In this document: positions 47,373 through 56,797 of the stretch, in pieces
How positions within the stretch are numbered: the stretch's first letter is position 1
Layout: each line of letters starts with the position of its first letter
NCBI RefSeq assembly: GCF_023715885.1
Contig: NZ_JAMBOY010000002.1
Span: forward strand, 124,001 to 188,000
Reading direction: 5' to 3'
DNA: 64,000 nt
Source of the DNA: Microbacterium hydrocarbonoxydans
Lineage (GTDB): Bacteria > Actinomycetota > Actinomycetes > Actinomycetales > Microbacteriaceae
The notes under the pieces: generated by a model
The model's database searches: none
What the model saw: only the letters and a program-made list of their open reading frames with translations
What the model was told of the DNA's origin: nothing
Program-made: the position numbers and the translations under genes

Positions 47373-49091
47373 TCAGCCGGTCGTCGCGCCTTCGGCAGCG
47401 GACCGCACGAGACGCGAGTACTTGGCAAGGACGCCACGGGTATAGCGCGGGGGAAGCGGCTCCCAGCCGGAACGGCGGGAGGCGAGCTCTGCCTCGTCGA
47501 CGAGTAGGTCGAGAGAGCGAGCTGCGATATCGACCCGTATCAGATCACCATCGCGCACGAAGGCGATGGGACCTGCGTCCACCGCTTCGGGTGCTATGTG
47601 GCCGATGCACAGGCCGGTTGTGCCGCCTGAGAATCGTCCGTCAGTCAAGAGTAGTACATCTTTTCCGAGCCCCGCGCCCTTGATGGCCGCGGTGATCGCG
47701 AGCATCTCGCGCATGCCCGGTCCGCCCTTGGGGCCCTCGTAGCGGATGACGATGACCGTGCCCGGCTCGATGGAACCCTCCGCGACGGCATCCATCGCCG
47801 CGCGCTCGCGCTCGAACACGCGCGCCGGCCCCTCGAAGACGGCGGCGTCGAAGCCGGCGGTCTTGACGACCGCACCCTCGGGCGCGAGCGACCCGTGCAG
47901 GATCGTGAGTCCGCCGGTCGCGTGGATCGGGTTGTCGAAGGTGTGGATGACCTCGCCGTCGATCGGCTGCGGGTCGAGCTCGGCCAGGTTCTCGGCGAGC
48001 GTCTTGCCGGTCACGGTGAGCGCGTCGCCGTGCAACAGGCCCTCGTCGAGCATCGCCTTCATGATGACGGGGATGCCACCGTGCCGGTCCACATCGTTCA
48101 TGACGTACTTGCCGAACGGCTTCATGTCGGCCACATGCGGCACCCTGTCGCCGATGCGGTTGAAGTCGTGCAGGCTCAGTTCGACGTCCGCCTCGCGGGC
48201 GATCGCGAGCAGGTGAAGGACCACGTTGGTCGACCCGCCGAGGGCCATCGCGAGCGCGATCGCGTTCTCGAACGCCTCCCTGGTCAGGATGTCGCGGGTC
48301 GTGATGCCCTGGCGGAGCAGATTCACGACGGCCTCGCCCGACCGGTGCGCGAAGTAGTCGCGACGGCGGTCGGCGGCGGGCGGAGCCGCGGAGCCCGGCA
48401 GGCTCAGGCCGAGGGCCTCGGCGACGGACGCCATGGTGTTCGCGGTGTACATACCGCCGCAGGCGCCCTCGCCCGGAGCGATGGCGCACTCGATGCGCTT
48501 GAGGTCCTCCTCGCTCATGAGACCGGCTCGGCAGGCGCCGACGGCCTCGAACGAGTCGATGATCGTGACGTCCTTCTCCGTGCCGTCCGAGAGCTTCACC
48601 CAGCCGGGCGCGATCGAGCCTGCGTACAGGAAGACGCTCGACAGGTCGAGGCGGGCGCTCGCCATGAGCATTCCGGGGATGGACTTGTCGCAGCCCGCCA
48701 GCAGCACCGAGCCGTCGAGGCGCTCGGCCATCATGACGGTCTCGACGGAGTCGGCGATGACCTCGCGCGACACGAGCGAGAAGTGCATGCCCTCGTGGCC
48801 CATCGAGATGCCGTCGGAGACGGAGATGGTGCCGAACTGCAGCGGATAGCCGCCTCCGGAGTGCACGCCCTCCTTCGCGCCCTGCGCGAGCCGGTCGAGG
48901 CTCAGGTTGCAGGGGGTGATCTCGTTCCAGCTCGAGGCGATGCCGATCTGGGGCTTGTCCCAGTCCGCGTCACCCATGCCGACGGCGCGGAGCATTCCAC
49001 GGGAGGTCGTCGCCTCGATGCCGTCGGTGACGACGCGACTGCGGGGCTTGATGTCGATGGACTCGTGAGGGGCGGTGTCAGGCGAGGACAT
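47373..49091 (-). CDS. ilvD: Dihydroxy-acid dehydratase
   Basis: A 572-residue iron-sulfur dehydratase for the third step of valine and isoleucine synthesis. Cluster cysteines are Cys61 (EITPCNLSL), Cys134 (GCDKSIPG) and Cys211 (GEGACGGMY); [12 protein letters not shown] is near the end. From codon 476 to the stop (47373-47666) codon use changes abruptly: about one third of codons end in A or T, including AAA, GTA, CTA, ATA and TCA, against very few before it. The protein sequence stays typical, which suggests recombination with a related allele. TAGACT lies six bases before the ATG. Confidence 0.96.
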   Translation of the reverse strand: MSSPDTAPHESIDIKPRSRVVTDGIEATTSRGMLRAVGMGDADWDKPQIGIASSWNEITPCNLSLDRLAQGAKEGVHSGGGYPLQFGTISVSDGISMGHEGMHFSLVSREVIADSVETVMMAERLDGSVLLAGCDKSIPGMLMASARLDLSSVFLYAGSIAPGWVKLSDGTEKDVTIIDSFEAVGACRAGLMSEEDLKRIECAIAPGEGACGGMYTANTMASVAEALGLSLPGSAAPPAADRRRDYFAHRSGEAVVNLLRQGITTRDILTREAFENAIALAMALGGSTNVVLHLLAIAREADVELSLHDFNRIGDRVPHVADMKPFGKYVMNDVDRHGGIPVIMKAMLDEGLLHGDALTVTGKTLAENLAELDPQPIDGEVIHTFDNPIHATGGLTILHGSLAPEGAVVKTAGFDAAVFEGPARVFERERAAMDAVAEGSIEPGTVIVIRYEGPKGGPGMREMLAITAAIKGAGLGKDVLLLTDGRFSGGTTGLCIGHIAPEAVDAGPIAFVRDGDLIRVDIAARSLDLLVDEAELASRRSGWEPLPPRYTRGVLAKYSRLVRSAAEGATTG

Positions 49092-49103
49092 GACGGAAGT
49101 CTA
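49092..49103 (-). promoter_or_regulatory. Probable leaderless promoter of ilvDBNC
   Basis: TAGACT (49098-49103, minus strand) ends six bases before the ilvD ATG. Its first three bases are the TAG stop codon of otsB, so the promoter is embedded in that gene's end. Confidence 0.5.
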
Positions 49104-49898
49104 TTCCCGACGGGCGCCCCGCTCGTCCGCCAGCGCCGCCAGAAGAAGCGCGATCTCCTGTGGGCTCTCCACACGCAGCGCCGCCGCGGTCTCCCCCGGC
49201 CCGACCCGCACGCCGAGGTCGTCGCCCTCGAGCACGCGCATCGCGTCCTCGTCGGTCACGTCGTCGCCGGCGAAGAGGATCGCGGTCGCCGCGAAGTGGG
49301 CGCGGAGCGCCGCCATCGCGGCATCCTTCCCCTCCGTCCGCGATGAGAACTCCAGCACGCGGTGACCGGAGCGACGACGCCAGTGCGGGAAGCGCGCGGC
49401 GACCAGCTCGTCGATCTCGGCGAATACCGCCTGCTCGACCTCGCGCGTGGCCGTGCGCGTGTGCACGCCCATCCCGAACGTCTTCGGCTCGAGCTCCGCC
49501 CCCTCGTATCGGTCGATGATCGGGCGGGCGGCGGCCCAGAGCTCCTCACGGTCGCCGTCGCCCGTCGCGGGGCCGTCAGCGTCCGCGTCGCCGAGGCCCG
49601 GATACCAGTACTGCGCACCATGGGAACCGGCCAGTGCGATGAGCGAGTCATCGGTGTGCTCGGTGATGACCCGCAGGTCGTGCATGCTGCGCCCGGAGAC
49701 GTAGGCGACCACCGTGTCGGGGAGCTCGGCCAGACGCGCGACCTGCGCCGCGACCTCGGGCAGCGCTCGCGCGGCCATCGGGTCGGGAACCAGCGGAGAC
49801 GCCGTCCCGTCGAAGTCGAGGGCCACCACGAGCCGCGGTGTCGCCGCGATGGCGCTCAGGGCGGGGTCTGACGATCCGGGGGTCCAGCTGCGGGTCAC
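49101..49898 (-). CDS. otsB: Trehalose-6-phosphate phosphatase
   Basis: A 265-residue HAD-family phosphatase that releases trehalose. The nucleophile motif DFDGTASPL begins at residue 28, the cap loop SGRSMHDLRV follows, and the acidic motif GDDVTDEDAM lies near residue 215. It follows otsA by 46 bases on the same strand, completing the OtsAB pathway, which supplies the compatible solute trehalose. The start is GTG at 49898. Its TAG stop doubles as part of the ilvD promoter. Confidence 0.93.
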   Translation of the reverse strand: MTRSWTPGSSDPALSAIAATPRLVVALDFDGTASPLVPDPMAARALPEVAAQVARLAELPDTVVAYVSGRSMHDLRVITEHTDDSLIALAGSHGAQYWYPGLGDADADGPATGDGDREELWAAARPIIDRYEGAELEPKTFGMGVHTRTATREVEQAVFAEIDELVAARFPHWRRRSGHRVLEFSSRTEGKDAAMAALRAHFAATAILFAGDDVTDEDAMRVLEGDDLGVRVGPGETAAALRVESPQEIALLLAALADERGARRE

Positions 49899-49944
49899 GG
49901 GAGAGTCTCCAATCGACGGGTTCCCTCCAGTATGGCCGTCCGGG

Positions 49945-51351
49945 TCAGCGCGACCTGACCTCGGAGAGAGCCCGGAGGAACGCGTCCGACCACGCGGTGA
50001 CGTCGTTCTCGAGCACCCGGCGGCGCAGCGAGCGCATCCGCCTGGACTGCTCGGCGGGCGACATCTCGACGGCCTCCATGATCGCGTCCTTGAGCCCGGC
50101 GATGTCGTGGGGATTCACTCGCACGGCCTGGCGCAGCTCGTCAGCGGCTCCGGTGAACTCGCTGAGCACCAGCACTCCCCTGTTGTCGGCACGGGTAGCC
50201 ACGTACTCCTTAGCGACGAGGTTCATCCCATCCCTGAGAGCCGTCACGAGCATCACGTCGGCGGCGAGATACAGCGCGACCATCTCCTCGCGCGGATATC
50301 CCTGGTGCAGGTAGCGGATCGCCGTGTGGCCCATCGTGTCGTTGTCGCCGTTGATGCGACCGACGGCGAGCTCGATCTCGTCGCGCAGATGCACGTACGC
50401 GTCGACGCGCTCGCGGCTCGGGCTCGCGACCTGCACGAGGGTGACGTCCTCTACGTTCAGGCGTCCGTCCTCCAGCAGCTCCCCGTATGCCTTGATGCGG
50501 TGACGGATGCCCTTGGTGTAGTCGAGGCGATCGACCCCGAGCAGGATCTTCGACGGGTTGCCGAGGCTCTCCCTGATCTCCTGCGCTCGCGCCCTGATGT
50601 CGGGGCGCGCGGCGAGCTCGGTGTACGGCGCGGTGTCGATGGAGATCGGGAACGCCCGAGCGACCGCGGACCTGGTGCCGCCGTCGACCGTCGGCACCGC
50701 GACGTTCGAGCCCTTGACCTCGTACTTGAGACGGCGGCGCACCGCGGTGAGGAAGTAGGTCGCGTCCTGAGCGCGCTGGAACCCGATGACGTCGGCCCCG
50801 AGCAGACCGGTGAGCACCTGGTCGCGCCACGGCAGCTGGGCGTAGAGGCCGTGCGCGGGGAACGGGATGTGGTGGAAGTACCCGATCGTCACGTCAGGCC
50901 GCAGATCGCGCACCATCTGCGGCACGAGCTGCAGCTGATAGTCGTGCACCCACACGGTCCCGTCCTGGGCGGCGATGGATGCGGCCGCCTCCGCGAAGCG
51001 GCGGTTCACCCGCACGTACGCATCCCACCATTCCCGGTGGTACTGCGGCGGCGCGATCACGTCGTGGTAGAGCGGCCAGATGGTGTCGTTCGCGAAGCCC
51101 TCGTAGTAATCGGCGACCTCGTCCGCGCTCAGCGACACGGGCACGAGATCGATGCCGTTGATCTCGAACGGCTCGAGCTCGGTGTCGGGCTGACCGGGCC
51201 AGCCGACCCAGGCTCCGCGGGCGCTGCGCATCATCGGCTCGAGGGCTGCGACCAGACCGCCGGGCGACGTCCGCCATTCCTCCGCGCCGTCCGGACCGAC
51301 GATGCGGTCGACGGGGAGGCGATTAGCGACGACGACGAAATCTGCGGGCAT
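49945..51351 (-). CDS. otsA: Trehalose-6-phosphate synthase
   Basis: A 468-residue GT20 glycosyltransferase that joins UDP-glucose (or ADP-glucose) to glucose-6-phosphate. Segments typical of OtsA are VVVANRLPVD at the start, the acceptor-loop VWVHDYQLQLVPQMVR, FFHHIPFP-like GYFHHIPFPA, and GVDRLDYTKGIRHRI; the donor-site DGMNLVAKEYVA is near residue 375. AGGAG precedes the ATG. It forms an operon with otsB. Confidence 0.95.
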   Translation of the reverse strand: MPADFVVVANRLPVDRIVGPDGAEEWRTSPGGLVAALEPMMRSARGAWVGWPGQPDTELEPFEINGIDLVPVSLSADEVADYYEGFANDTIWPLYHDVIAPPQYHREWWDAYVRVNRRFAEAAASIAAQDGTVWVHDYQLQLVPQMVRDLRPDVTIGYFHHIPFPAHGLYAQLPWRDQVLTGLLGADVIGFQRAQDATYFLTAVRRRLKYEVKGSNVAVPTVDGGTRSAVARAFPISIDTAPYTELAARPDIRARAQEIRESLGNPSKILLGVDRLDYTKGIRHRIKAYGELLEDGRLNVEDVTLVQVASPSRERVDAYVHLRDEIELAVGRINGDNDTMGHTAIRYLHQGYPREEMVALYLAADVMLVTALRDGMNLVAKEYVATRADNRGVLVLSEFTGAADELRQAVRVNPHDIAGLKDAIMEAVEMSPAEQSRRMRSLRRRVLENDVTAWSDAFLRALSEVRSR

Positions 51352-51400
51352 GGGGAAGGCTCCTGACGATCCGGTGCGGTGCTCCTCAGGCTACAGAGGC

Positions 51401-52669
51401 TCAGACCGAGGCTACGCGAGGTCCCGTGCGACTCAGGCGCCAGTTGACAAGCGCCGCGGCGAACGCTACCCCGGCCGCGGCGATCGGGAGCGCGAGCGCG
51501 GCTCCCGTCCCGACGTTCTCGGCGAGCTCCCCCGCGACGGCTGCGCCGATCGACTGCCCGACGACGACCGCGGATCCGAGCATCGTCATGACGGTCGCCG
51601 AGCGACCCAGCGGGCTGCGGGCGGCTCCGAGGCTGTACTGCGTCACGAGCGTCGGCCCGATGCCGACTCCCATGATGCCCAGGGCCACCATCATCGTGGC
51701 CGGCGTGTCGACGAGGAGCAGCAGCAGGGTTCCGCCGAGCAGGATCCCCGAGAAGACGAACCAGCGCCCGCGCAGCGCGAACCGCGCGGGGAGCCAGGCG
51801 ACGCCGAGCGCGAGGAGCGCCGAGCCGACGCCCATCACGCCGTAGAGCAGACCTGCCTCCTCCGACGCGCCCCGGTCGGCCATGAACGAGGTGAGCGACG
51901 TCAGCATGGTGCCGAAGAACATCCCGACGCCCAGGATGCCGAGCACCACCACGAGCAACCGTGGGTGGAAGAGCTCGGATGCCGAGGACGGCGCCCTCCC
52001 GTCGTCGCCGCGGTGGATCGACACGGACCTGGCGCTCGGATGCAGCGCGAATCCTCCGACGAACACCACGGTGAGCAGGGCCGCTCCGACAAGCGGCGCC
52101 CAGGGCGCGATCACGGACGCGAGGATGCCGACGAGGAACGGCCCGAACACGAACACGGTCTCATCCGCCGCGGATTCATACGCCATGGTTCCCGACAGCG
52201 TGCGCGGACGCACCGACTCCGGCATCCGCTCGGTGATCATCGTCACCAGGCGGGAGCGCGACATCGGAGCCACCTGCGGGGCGGTCGCGCCGATGCCGAA
52301 GGCGGCGACCAGAACGAGGGTGTCGGCTGCCTCGCCGTAGACGACCAGGGTGAACACGACGAGCATCGCGCCGTTGGCGATCGCGAGAGCGAACAGCACG
52401 AAGCGCTGGCCGAAGCGATCGGCGGCCGCGCCGAGCAACGGCCCGAAGCAGGCGGTGCCGAGTCCGACCGCTGCGGAGGTGAGACCACCCAGCGAAAGAG
52501 ACCCGCGCGCCGAGACGACGACCGTGAGCACCCCGACGACCATCATCGCGAACGGCAGACGCGCGATGAACGCGATGAGGAAGTAGGAGATGCCCGCCGT
52601 GCGGATGAGGCTGGGGGCGGGAGGCGTTGCCGTGGCGACGGAGGATGTCGAGGGGGAGGCGTGTGTCAT
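51401..52669 (-). CDS. MFS transporter
   Basis: A 422-residue MFS protein with about twelve membrane segments. The motif-A loop is GAAADRFGQRFVLFALA; PMSRSRLVTMITERMPES is the conserved intermembrane loop of drug-type exporters, and YESAADETVFVFGPFLVG follows. The N-terminus starts with a Ser/Thr/Ala-rich tail (MTHASPSTSSV). ATG 52669 is chosen because the frame further upstream is unlike coding sequence. It lies 49 bases upstream of otsA on the same strand. The cargo is unknown. Confidence 0.82.
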   Translation of the reverse strand: MTHASPSTSSVATATPPAPSLIRTAGISYFLIAFIARLPFAMMVVGVLTVVVSARGSLSLGGLTSAAVGLGTACFGPLLGAAADRFGQRFVLFALAIANGAMLVVFTLVVYGEAADTLVLVAAFGIGATAPQVAPMSRSRLVTMITERMPESVRPRTLSGTMAYESAADETVFVFGPFLVGILASVIAPWAPLVGAALLTVVFVGGFALHPSARSVSIHRGDDGRAPSSASELFHPRLLVVVLGILGVGMFFGTMLTSLTSFMADRGASEEAGLLYGVMGVGSALLALGVAWLPARFALRGRWFVFSGILLGGTLLLLLVDTPATMMVALGIMGVGIGPTLVTQYSLGAARSPLGRSATVMTMLGSAVVVGQSIGAAVAGELAENVGTGAALALPIAAAGVAFAAALVNWRLSRTGPRVASV

Positions 52670-52871
52670 GGCTCTCGCGCGTCCGCGGACGCGGGGTCGG
52701 GTGCCGCCGCTGTCCGCCGGGGAGCCGGCGGCCGGTAGATACACGGGTTGCGGCCGCGGACCAGCCGCGACCCCGTCATTCTACCGCGTGGCGGCTCACA
52801 CTCGCTGGGAACGACGACTGACAGCATCCCGCCGGGTTGTCAAGACTGGGCGGACGGGCCACCCTGCCGGG

Positions 52872-52884
52872 TAGCGTGAGGGAC
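52872..52884 (+). promoter_or_regulatory. Probable leaderless promoter of the 91-residue gene
   Basis: TAGCGT (52872-52877) and seven bases precede the ATG at 52885. Confidence 0.45.
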
Positions 52885-53160
52885 ATGAACTACCTCACCA
52901 GCACCGGACTCCTCGGCGCGATCATGTCGGGCGCCTCCCTGCTCCGCGGTTCCCGCGAGACGCCGATCACCTGGCGCGCCGCGCTCGCGTGGGTGAGCTG
53001 GGGCATCACGTTCGCCCTCGCGATCGGCGCCGTCATCGACACCCGGCGCGCCAAGCAGGGCAAGCCCGTCTCCAAGGACTCTCCCGTCTACGCCAAGCAG
53101 CAGAAAGAGCGGGAGAAGAAGGAGAAGAACCTCTCCAAGGAGCTCAAGCGCTCGCGCTGA
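52885..53160 (+). CDS. Small unknown membrane protein with charged tail
   Basis: A 91-residue protein: a hydrophobic N-terminal half (GLLGAIMSGASLL, then WRAALAWVSWGITFALAIGA, about residues 29-50) and a highly charged C-terminus rich in Lys and Glu (KQQKEREKKEKNLSKELKR). It should have one or two membrane passes with a cytoplasmic basic tail. I do not recognise the family. The start is ATG 52885; the frame is open further upstream but the product there is not typical. The gene stands alone. Confidence 0.7.
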   Translation: MNYLTSTGLLGAIMSGASLLRGSRETPITWRAALAWVSWGITFALAIGAVIDTRRAKQGKPVSKDSPVYAKQQKEREKKEKNLSKELKRSR

Positions 53161-53185
53161 GTCCCCCTCCCGCGGCGGCCTCGCG

Positions 53186-54406
53186 TCACCGGGTGAGGAT
53201 GAGCGCCTCGCCCTGGCCGCCGCCTCCGCAGAGCCCGACGGCAGCGATGCCCCTGCCGCGCCTGGTCAGCTCATGCACGACGTGGACGACCAGACGGTTG
53301 CCCGATGCTCCGATCGGGTGCCCGATCGCGATGCCCCCTCCGTGGACGTTCACTATCGCGCTGTCGAGGCCGAGCTCGGACTGCGACCGCGCGACGACGG
53401 CTCCGAACGCCTCGTTGATCTCCACGAGGTCCAGGTCGGCGGGAGCGATGCCCTGCTTCTCGCAGGCCTGTTCGATGGCGCGAGCCGGCTGCGCGTGCAA
53501 TGAGTTGTCCTGCCCGGCCGTCTGTCCGCTCGCGCCGACAGCGGCGAGCACTTCCCAGCCTTTCGCAACCGCCGTGCCGCGCGTGGTCACCACGACGGCG
53601 GAGGCGCCGTCGGAGATCTGCGACGAGTTCCCGGCCGTCAGCGAACCGTCTTCGGCGAACGCCGCACGGAGTCCCGCGAGCGACTCGACCGTGGTGTCCG
53701 GGCGCACACCCTCGTCCCTCGACACCACGACGGGCGCGCCTTTGCGCTGCGGCACCTCGACGGGCACGATCTCCGCGTCGAAGACGCCGTCCTGCTGGCC
53801 GGCCGCCGCACGCTGATGCGAGAGCGCGGCGACGGTGTCCTGCGCCTCCCGCGTAACCTCGTAGCGCTCGTTATGACGCTCGGTCGACGCCCCCATGCTC
53901 TCGCGGTCGAAGGCGTCGGTGAGGCCGTCGTAGGCCATGTGGTCGAGCACCTCGACCGACCCGTACGCCCACCCGTCGCGCGACCCCATCAGCAGGTGCG
54001 GGGCGCGCGTCATCGACTCCATGCCCGCGGCGACGACCACCTCGGCGTCGCCGGTGCGGATCATCCGGGCCGCATCGATGACCGCGGTGAGCCCCGACAG
54101 GCACACCTTGTTCACGGAGTGCGCGGGGACGTCCCAGCCGATGCCAGCGCCGATCGCGGCCTGGCGCGCAGCGTTCTGCCCTGACCCGGCGGCGAGCACC
54201 TGCCCGACGATCACGGCGTCGACGTCCGCCGCATCCACCCCTCCTCGTTCCAGGGCGCCGCGGATCGCGAACGCGCCGAGCTCCGGGGCGGTGAAACGGG
54301 CGAGTTGCCCTTTGAGGCGGCCCTGCGGGGTGCGCGCTGCGGCGACGATCACGACGTCGTGATCGCTCCCGGTCCTGGGTGCGTCGGGTGCGGTGTGGTG
54401 TGTCAT
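53186..54406 (-). CDS. Thiolase (acetyl-CoA acetyltransferase type)
   Basis: A 406-residue thiolase. The acyl-accepting cysteine is Cys102 in NKVCLSGL, and the general bases are His363 (GHPIGASGNRLVVH) and Cys393 (GLCGGGGQGEAL). It could degrade acetoacetyl-CoA or, with the neighbouring CoA transferase, beta-ketoadipyl-CoA; thiolases of both functions share these motifs. It lies 36 bases after the CoA-transferase B gene on the same strand, so the three probably form one degradative operon under the divergent IclR regulator. Confidence 0.88.
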   Translation of the reverse strand: MTHHTAPDAPRTGSDHDVVIVAAARTPQGRLKGQLARFTAPELGAFAIRGALERGGVDAADVDAVIVGQVLAAGSGQNAARQAAIGAGIGWDVPAHSVNKVCLSGLTAVIDAARMIRTGDAEVVVAAGMESMTRAPHLLMGSRDGWAYGSVEVLDHMAYDGLTDAFDRESMGASTERHNERYEVTREAQDTVAALSHQRAAAGQQDGVFDAEIVPVEVPQRKGAPVVVSRDEGVRPDTTVESLAGLRAAFAEDGSLTAGNSSQISDGASAVVVTTRGTAVAKGWEVLAAVGASGQTAGQDNSLHAQPARAIEQACEKQGIAPADLDLVEINEAFGAVVARSQSELGLDSAIVNVHGGGIAIGHPIGASGNRLVVHVVHELTRRGRGIAAVGLCGGGGQGEALILTR

Positions 54407-54442
54407 GTCGGCATCCTTCCGATGTCTGCGGTCGCCTCGCGG

Positions 54443-55090
54443 TCAGTGTGCGAGTGCGGGGGCGATGATGAGCGGTGGCTCGGTGGCGTCGATCACCTGC
54501 TGGACGGTGACTCCCGGCGCTGTCTCGACGAGCACGAGACCCTCTTCGGTCACGTCGATCACGGCGATGTCGGTGATGATCCGGTCGACCACCGCGCGAC
54601 CGGTGAGTGGGAGGCTGCAGGCGTTCACGATCTTCGCGGCCCCGTCCTTCGCGAGGTGCTCCATGAGCACGATCACCCGGGCGGCCCCGTGCACGAGGTC
54701 CATGGCGCCGCCCGGTCCCTTGACCATCTTGCCCGGGATCATCCAGTTCGCGAGGTCGCCGCTCGCCGACACCTGCATCGCTCCGAGGATCGCGGCGTCG
54801 ATCTTCCCGCCGCGGATCATCCCGAAGCTCGTCGCCGAATCGAAGAACGCGGCGCCTGCGAGCACGGTCACGGTCTCCTTGCCGGCGTTGATGAGGTCGG
54901 GGTCGACGGCATCCTCGGTCGGATAGGGGCCGACCCCGAGGATGCCGTTCTCGGACTGCAGCACGACCGTGACGTCGCGCGGCACATGGTTCGGCACGAG
55001 AGTCGGCAGCCCGATGCCGAGGTTCACGTAGGAGCCGTCCTCGAGCTCGGCCGCAGCGCGCGCGGCCATCTCGTCACGCGTGAGCGCCAT
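54443..55090 (-). CDS. 3-oxoacid CoA-transferase subunit B
   Basis: A 215-residue subunit of a two-chain CoA transferase. The catalytic glutamate is Glu47 in SENGILG, the site that carries CoA as a thioester; [10 protein letters not shown] and [18 protein letters not shown] are typical of ScoB/PcaJ. It lies 1 base after subunit A. The pair moves CoA from succinyl-CoA to acetoacetate or 3-oxoadipate. No aromatic-ring genes (pca) are in the window, so acetoacetate use is at least as likely. Confidence 0.88.
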   Translation of the reverse strand: MALTRDEMAARAAAELEDGSYVNLGIGLPTLVPNHVPRDVTVVLQSENGILGVGPYPTEDAVDPDLINAGKETVTVLAGAAFFDSATSFGMIRGGKIDAAILGAMQVSASGDLANWMIPGKMVKGPGGAMDLVHGAARVIVLMEHLAKDGAAKIVNACSLPLTGRAVVDRIITDIAVIDVTEEGLVLVETAPGVTVQQVIDATEPPLIIAPALAH

Positions 55091-55091
55091 G

Positions 55092-55865
55092 TCAGGCTCC
55101 TTCCGTGGCGACGGTGCGCCGTTCGATGCGCTTGGGGATGTCGGTGCCGACCTCGACGACCCGGTGCACGAAGACACCGGGGAGGTGGATGCTGTCCGGG
55201 TCGAGTTCGCCCGGCTCGACGAGGCGCTCGACCTGCGCGATGCAGACGCGCCCGGCCATGGCGGCCAGCGGATTGAAGTTGCGGGCGGCCTTGTTGAAGA
55301 TCAGATTGCCGTGGCGGTCGCCCGCGAGAGCATGCACGAGGGAGAAGTCGGTCGCGATCGCCTCCTCGAGGACGTACTCGCGGGGCGTGCCGGCCACGTC
55401 GAACGTCCGCACGTCCTTCGCCGGCGACGCCACATCGACGGTTCCGTCGGGGTGGTATCGGCGCGGGAGTCCTCCCTCGGCGACCTGCGTGCCGACTCCG
55501 GTCTGCGTGTAGAAGGCGGCGATGCCGGAGCCGCCTGCGCGCAGCTTCTCGGCGAGGGTGCCCTGCGGGGTGAGCTCGAGTTCGAGTTCGCCGGAGAGGA
55601 ACTGCCGCTCGAACTCCTTGTTCTCCCCCACGTACGACGAGGTCATCTTTCGGATGCGCTGGGCGCGCAGGAGGATGCCGAGCCCCCAGTCGTCGACGCC
55701 GCAGTTGTTGCTGACGATGCTGAGCCCCGTCGTGCCCTGCGCGAGCAGCGCCTCGATGAGGGCGATCGGATTGCCGGAAAGTCCGAACCCGCCGACAGCG
55801 AGCGAAGCTCCGTCGGGGATGTCGGCGACGGCGTCCGCGGCGGACGTCCACTGCTTGTCGATCAC
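55092..55865 (-). CDS. 3-oxoacid CoA-transferase subunit A
   Basis: A 257-residue partner of the B subunit. [21 protein letters not shown] is the glycine-rich CoA-binding start, split as [11 protein letters not shown], and [18 protein letters not shown]-like [12 protein letters not shown] and [18 protein letters not shown] follow. It begins 105 bases from the divergent IclR gene and heads the CoA transferase-thiolase operon. Confidence 0.88.
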   Translation of the reverse strand: MIDKQWTSAADAVADIPDGASLAVGGFGLSGNPIALIEALLAQGTTGLSIVSNNCGVDDWGLGILLRAQRIRKMTSSYVGENKEFERQFLSGELELELTPQGTLAEKLRAGGSGIAAFYTQTGVGTQVAEGGLPRRYHPDGTVDVASPAKDVRTFDVAGTPREYVLEEAIATDFSLVHALAGDRHGNLIFNKAARNFNPLAAMAGRVCIAQVERLVEPGELDPDSIHLPGVFVHRVVEVGTDIPKRIERRTVATEGA

Positions 55866-55900
55866 GTGTGCTCCTTCGAAGACGTGCTTTCATCCAGCGT

Positions 55901-55929
55901 GCGCTCTCCGTGAGCCTCGGAGAAAGCGC
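55901..55929. promoter_or_regulatory. Inverted repeat between IclR and CoA-transferase genes
   Basis: GCGCTCTCCG (55901-55910) and CGGAGAAAGCGC (55918-55929) form an imperfect inverted repeat around TGAGCCT. It lies in the 105-base divergent gap and is a candidate operator for the IclR regulator. Confidence 0.4.
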
Positions 55930-55957
55930 GCTCTTGCGATGTGGCCGCTCTCTCACC

Positions 55958-55970
55958 TAGCGTCCACATT
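55958..55970 (+). promoter_or_regulatory. Probable leaderless promoter of the IclR gene
   Basis: TAGCGT (55958-55963) and seven bases precede the ATG at 55971; no Shine-Dalgarno sequence is visible. Confidence 0.45.
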
Positions 55971-56759
55971 ATGGAACGACAGATCCGCACCGTCCCCGGA
56001 GCGCAGGCGATCGCCCGCGCCGCCTCGCTGCTGCGGCTGGTGACCGCCGGCGGCACGGACGGAGCGACCCTGCAGTCGCTCGCGCAGGCGGCCGACCTCT
56101 CTCGGTCCACCGCGCACCGCTTGCTGACCGCGCTGCGCGCCGAGGGCCTGGTGGACCGCTCCGACGACACCGGACGCTGGATGCCGGGCCCTGAGCTCTT
56201 TCTGATGGGCACCGTCGCGGCGACCCGCTACGACGTCACGGCTTTGGCTCGCGACATCGTGCGCTCGCTCGCCGTCAAGACCGAGGAGAGCGCGTTCCTG
56301 TCGGTGCGACGGGCGGATGAGACTGTCTGCCTGCTGCGCGAGGAGGGCTCGTTCCCCATCCGGTCGTTCGTGCTCAGCGAAGGCGTGCGATTCCCGTTGG
56401 GCGTCGCCAGCGCCGGACTGGCCATCCTCGCCTTCCTCCCCGACCACGATGTGGATGCCTACCTCGACCGCCACCCCGAACTCGCGGAAGGGTGGGGTCG
56501 CACGCACGGTGAGGCTGCGCTGCGCACCCGCCTCGTCGAGACCAAGGAGCGCGGCTACTCCGTGAACCCCGGGCTCATCGTCGAGGGCAGCTGGGGCCTG
56601 GGGGCCGCGGTCTTCGATCGCCAGGGTCGCCCGGAATGGGCCCTCAGCCTCACCGGCGTGGAGTTCCGGTTCGGCCCCGATCGCACGCCCGAGCTCGGTC
56701 GGATACTGCTCGCGCACGCCCATCAGCTGTCAGCGCGGATCGCCGGCGCTCGTCGCTGA
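55971..56759 (+). CDS. IclR family transcriptional regulator
   Basis: A 262-residue regulator. The winged helix-turn-helix is TLQSLAQAADLSRSTAHRLL, near residues 35-55, and the C-terminal effector domain contains REEGSFPIRSFVLSEGVRFP, PLGVASAGLAILAF and GYSVNPGLIVEGSWGLGAAV. Its position next to the thiolase and CoA-transferase genes fits PcaR/PcaU-like control of keto-acid use. ATG 55971 begins MERQIRTVPGAQAIARA, the normal N-terminus. Confidence 0.9.
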   Translation: MERQIRTVPGAQAIARAASLLRLVTAGGTDGATLQSLAQAADLSRSTAHRLLTALRAEGLVDRSDDTGRWMPGPELFLMGTVAATRYDVTALARDIVRSLAVKTEESAFLSVRRADETVCLLREEGSFPIRSFVLSEGVRFPLGVASAGLAILAFLPDHDVDAYLDRHPELAEGWGRTHGEAALRTRLVETKERGYSVNPGLIVEGSWGLGAAVFDRQGRPEWALSLTGVEFRFGPDRTPELGRILLAHAHQLSARIAGARR

Positions 56760-56769
56760 CCCCTTTTAC

Positions 56770-56797
56770 ATACCATTGGGTATATACTTGATGGTAT
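56770..56797 (+). promoter_or_regulatory. MarR operator and promoter of the marR-MFS operon
   Basis: ATACC-ATTG-GGTAT (56770-56783) is a short inverted repeat, and the larger pair ATACCAT (56770-56776) / ATGGTAT (56791-56797) frames the -10 TATACT (56783-56788). The -10 lies seven bases before the ATG at 56796. The layout suggests autoregulation by the MarR protein. Confidence 0.55.
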
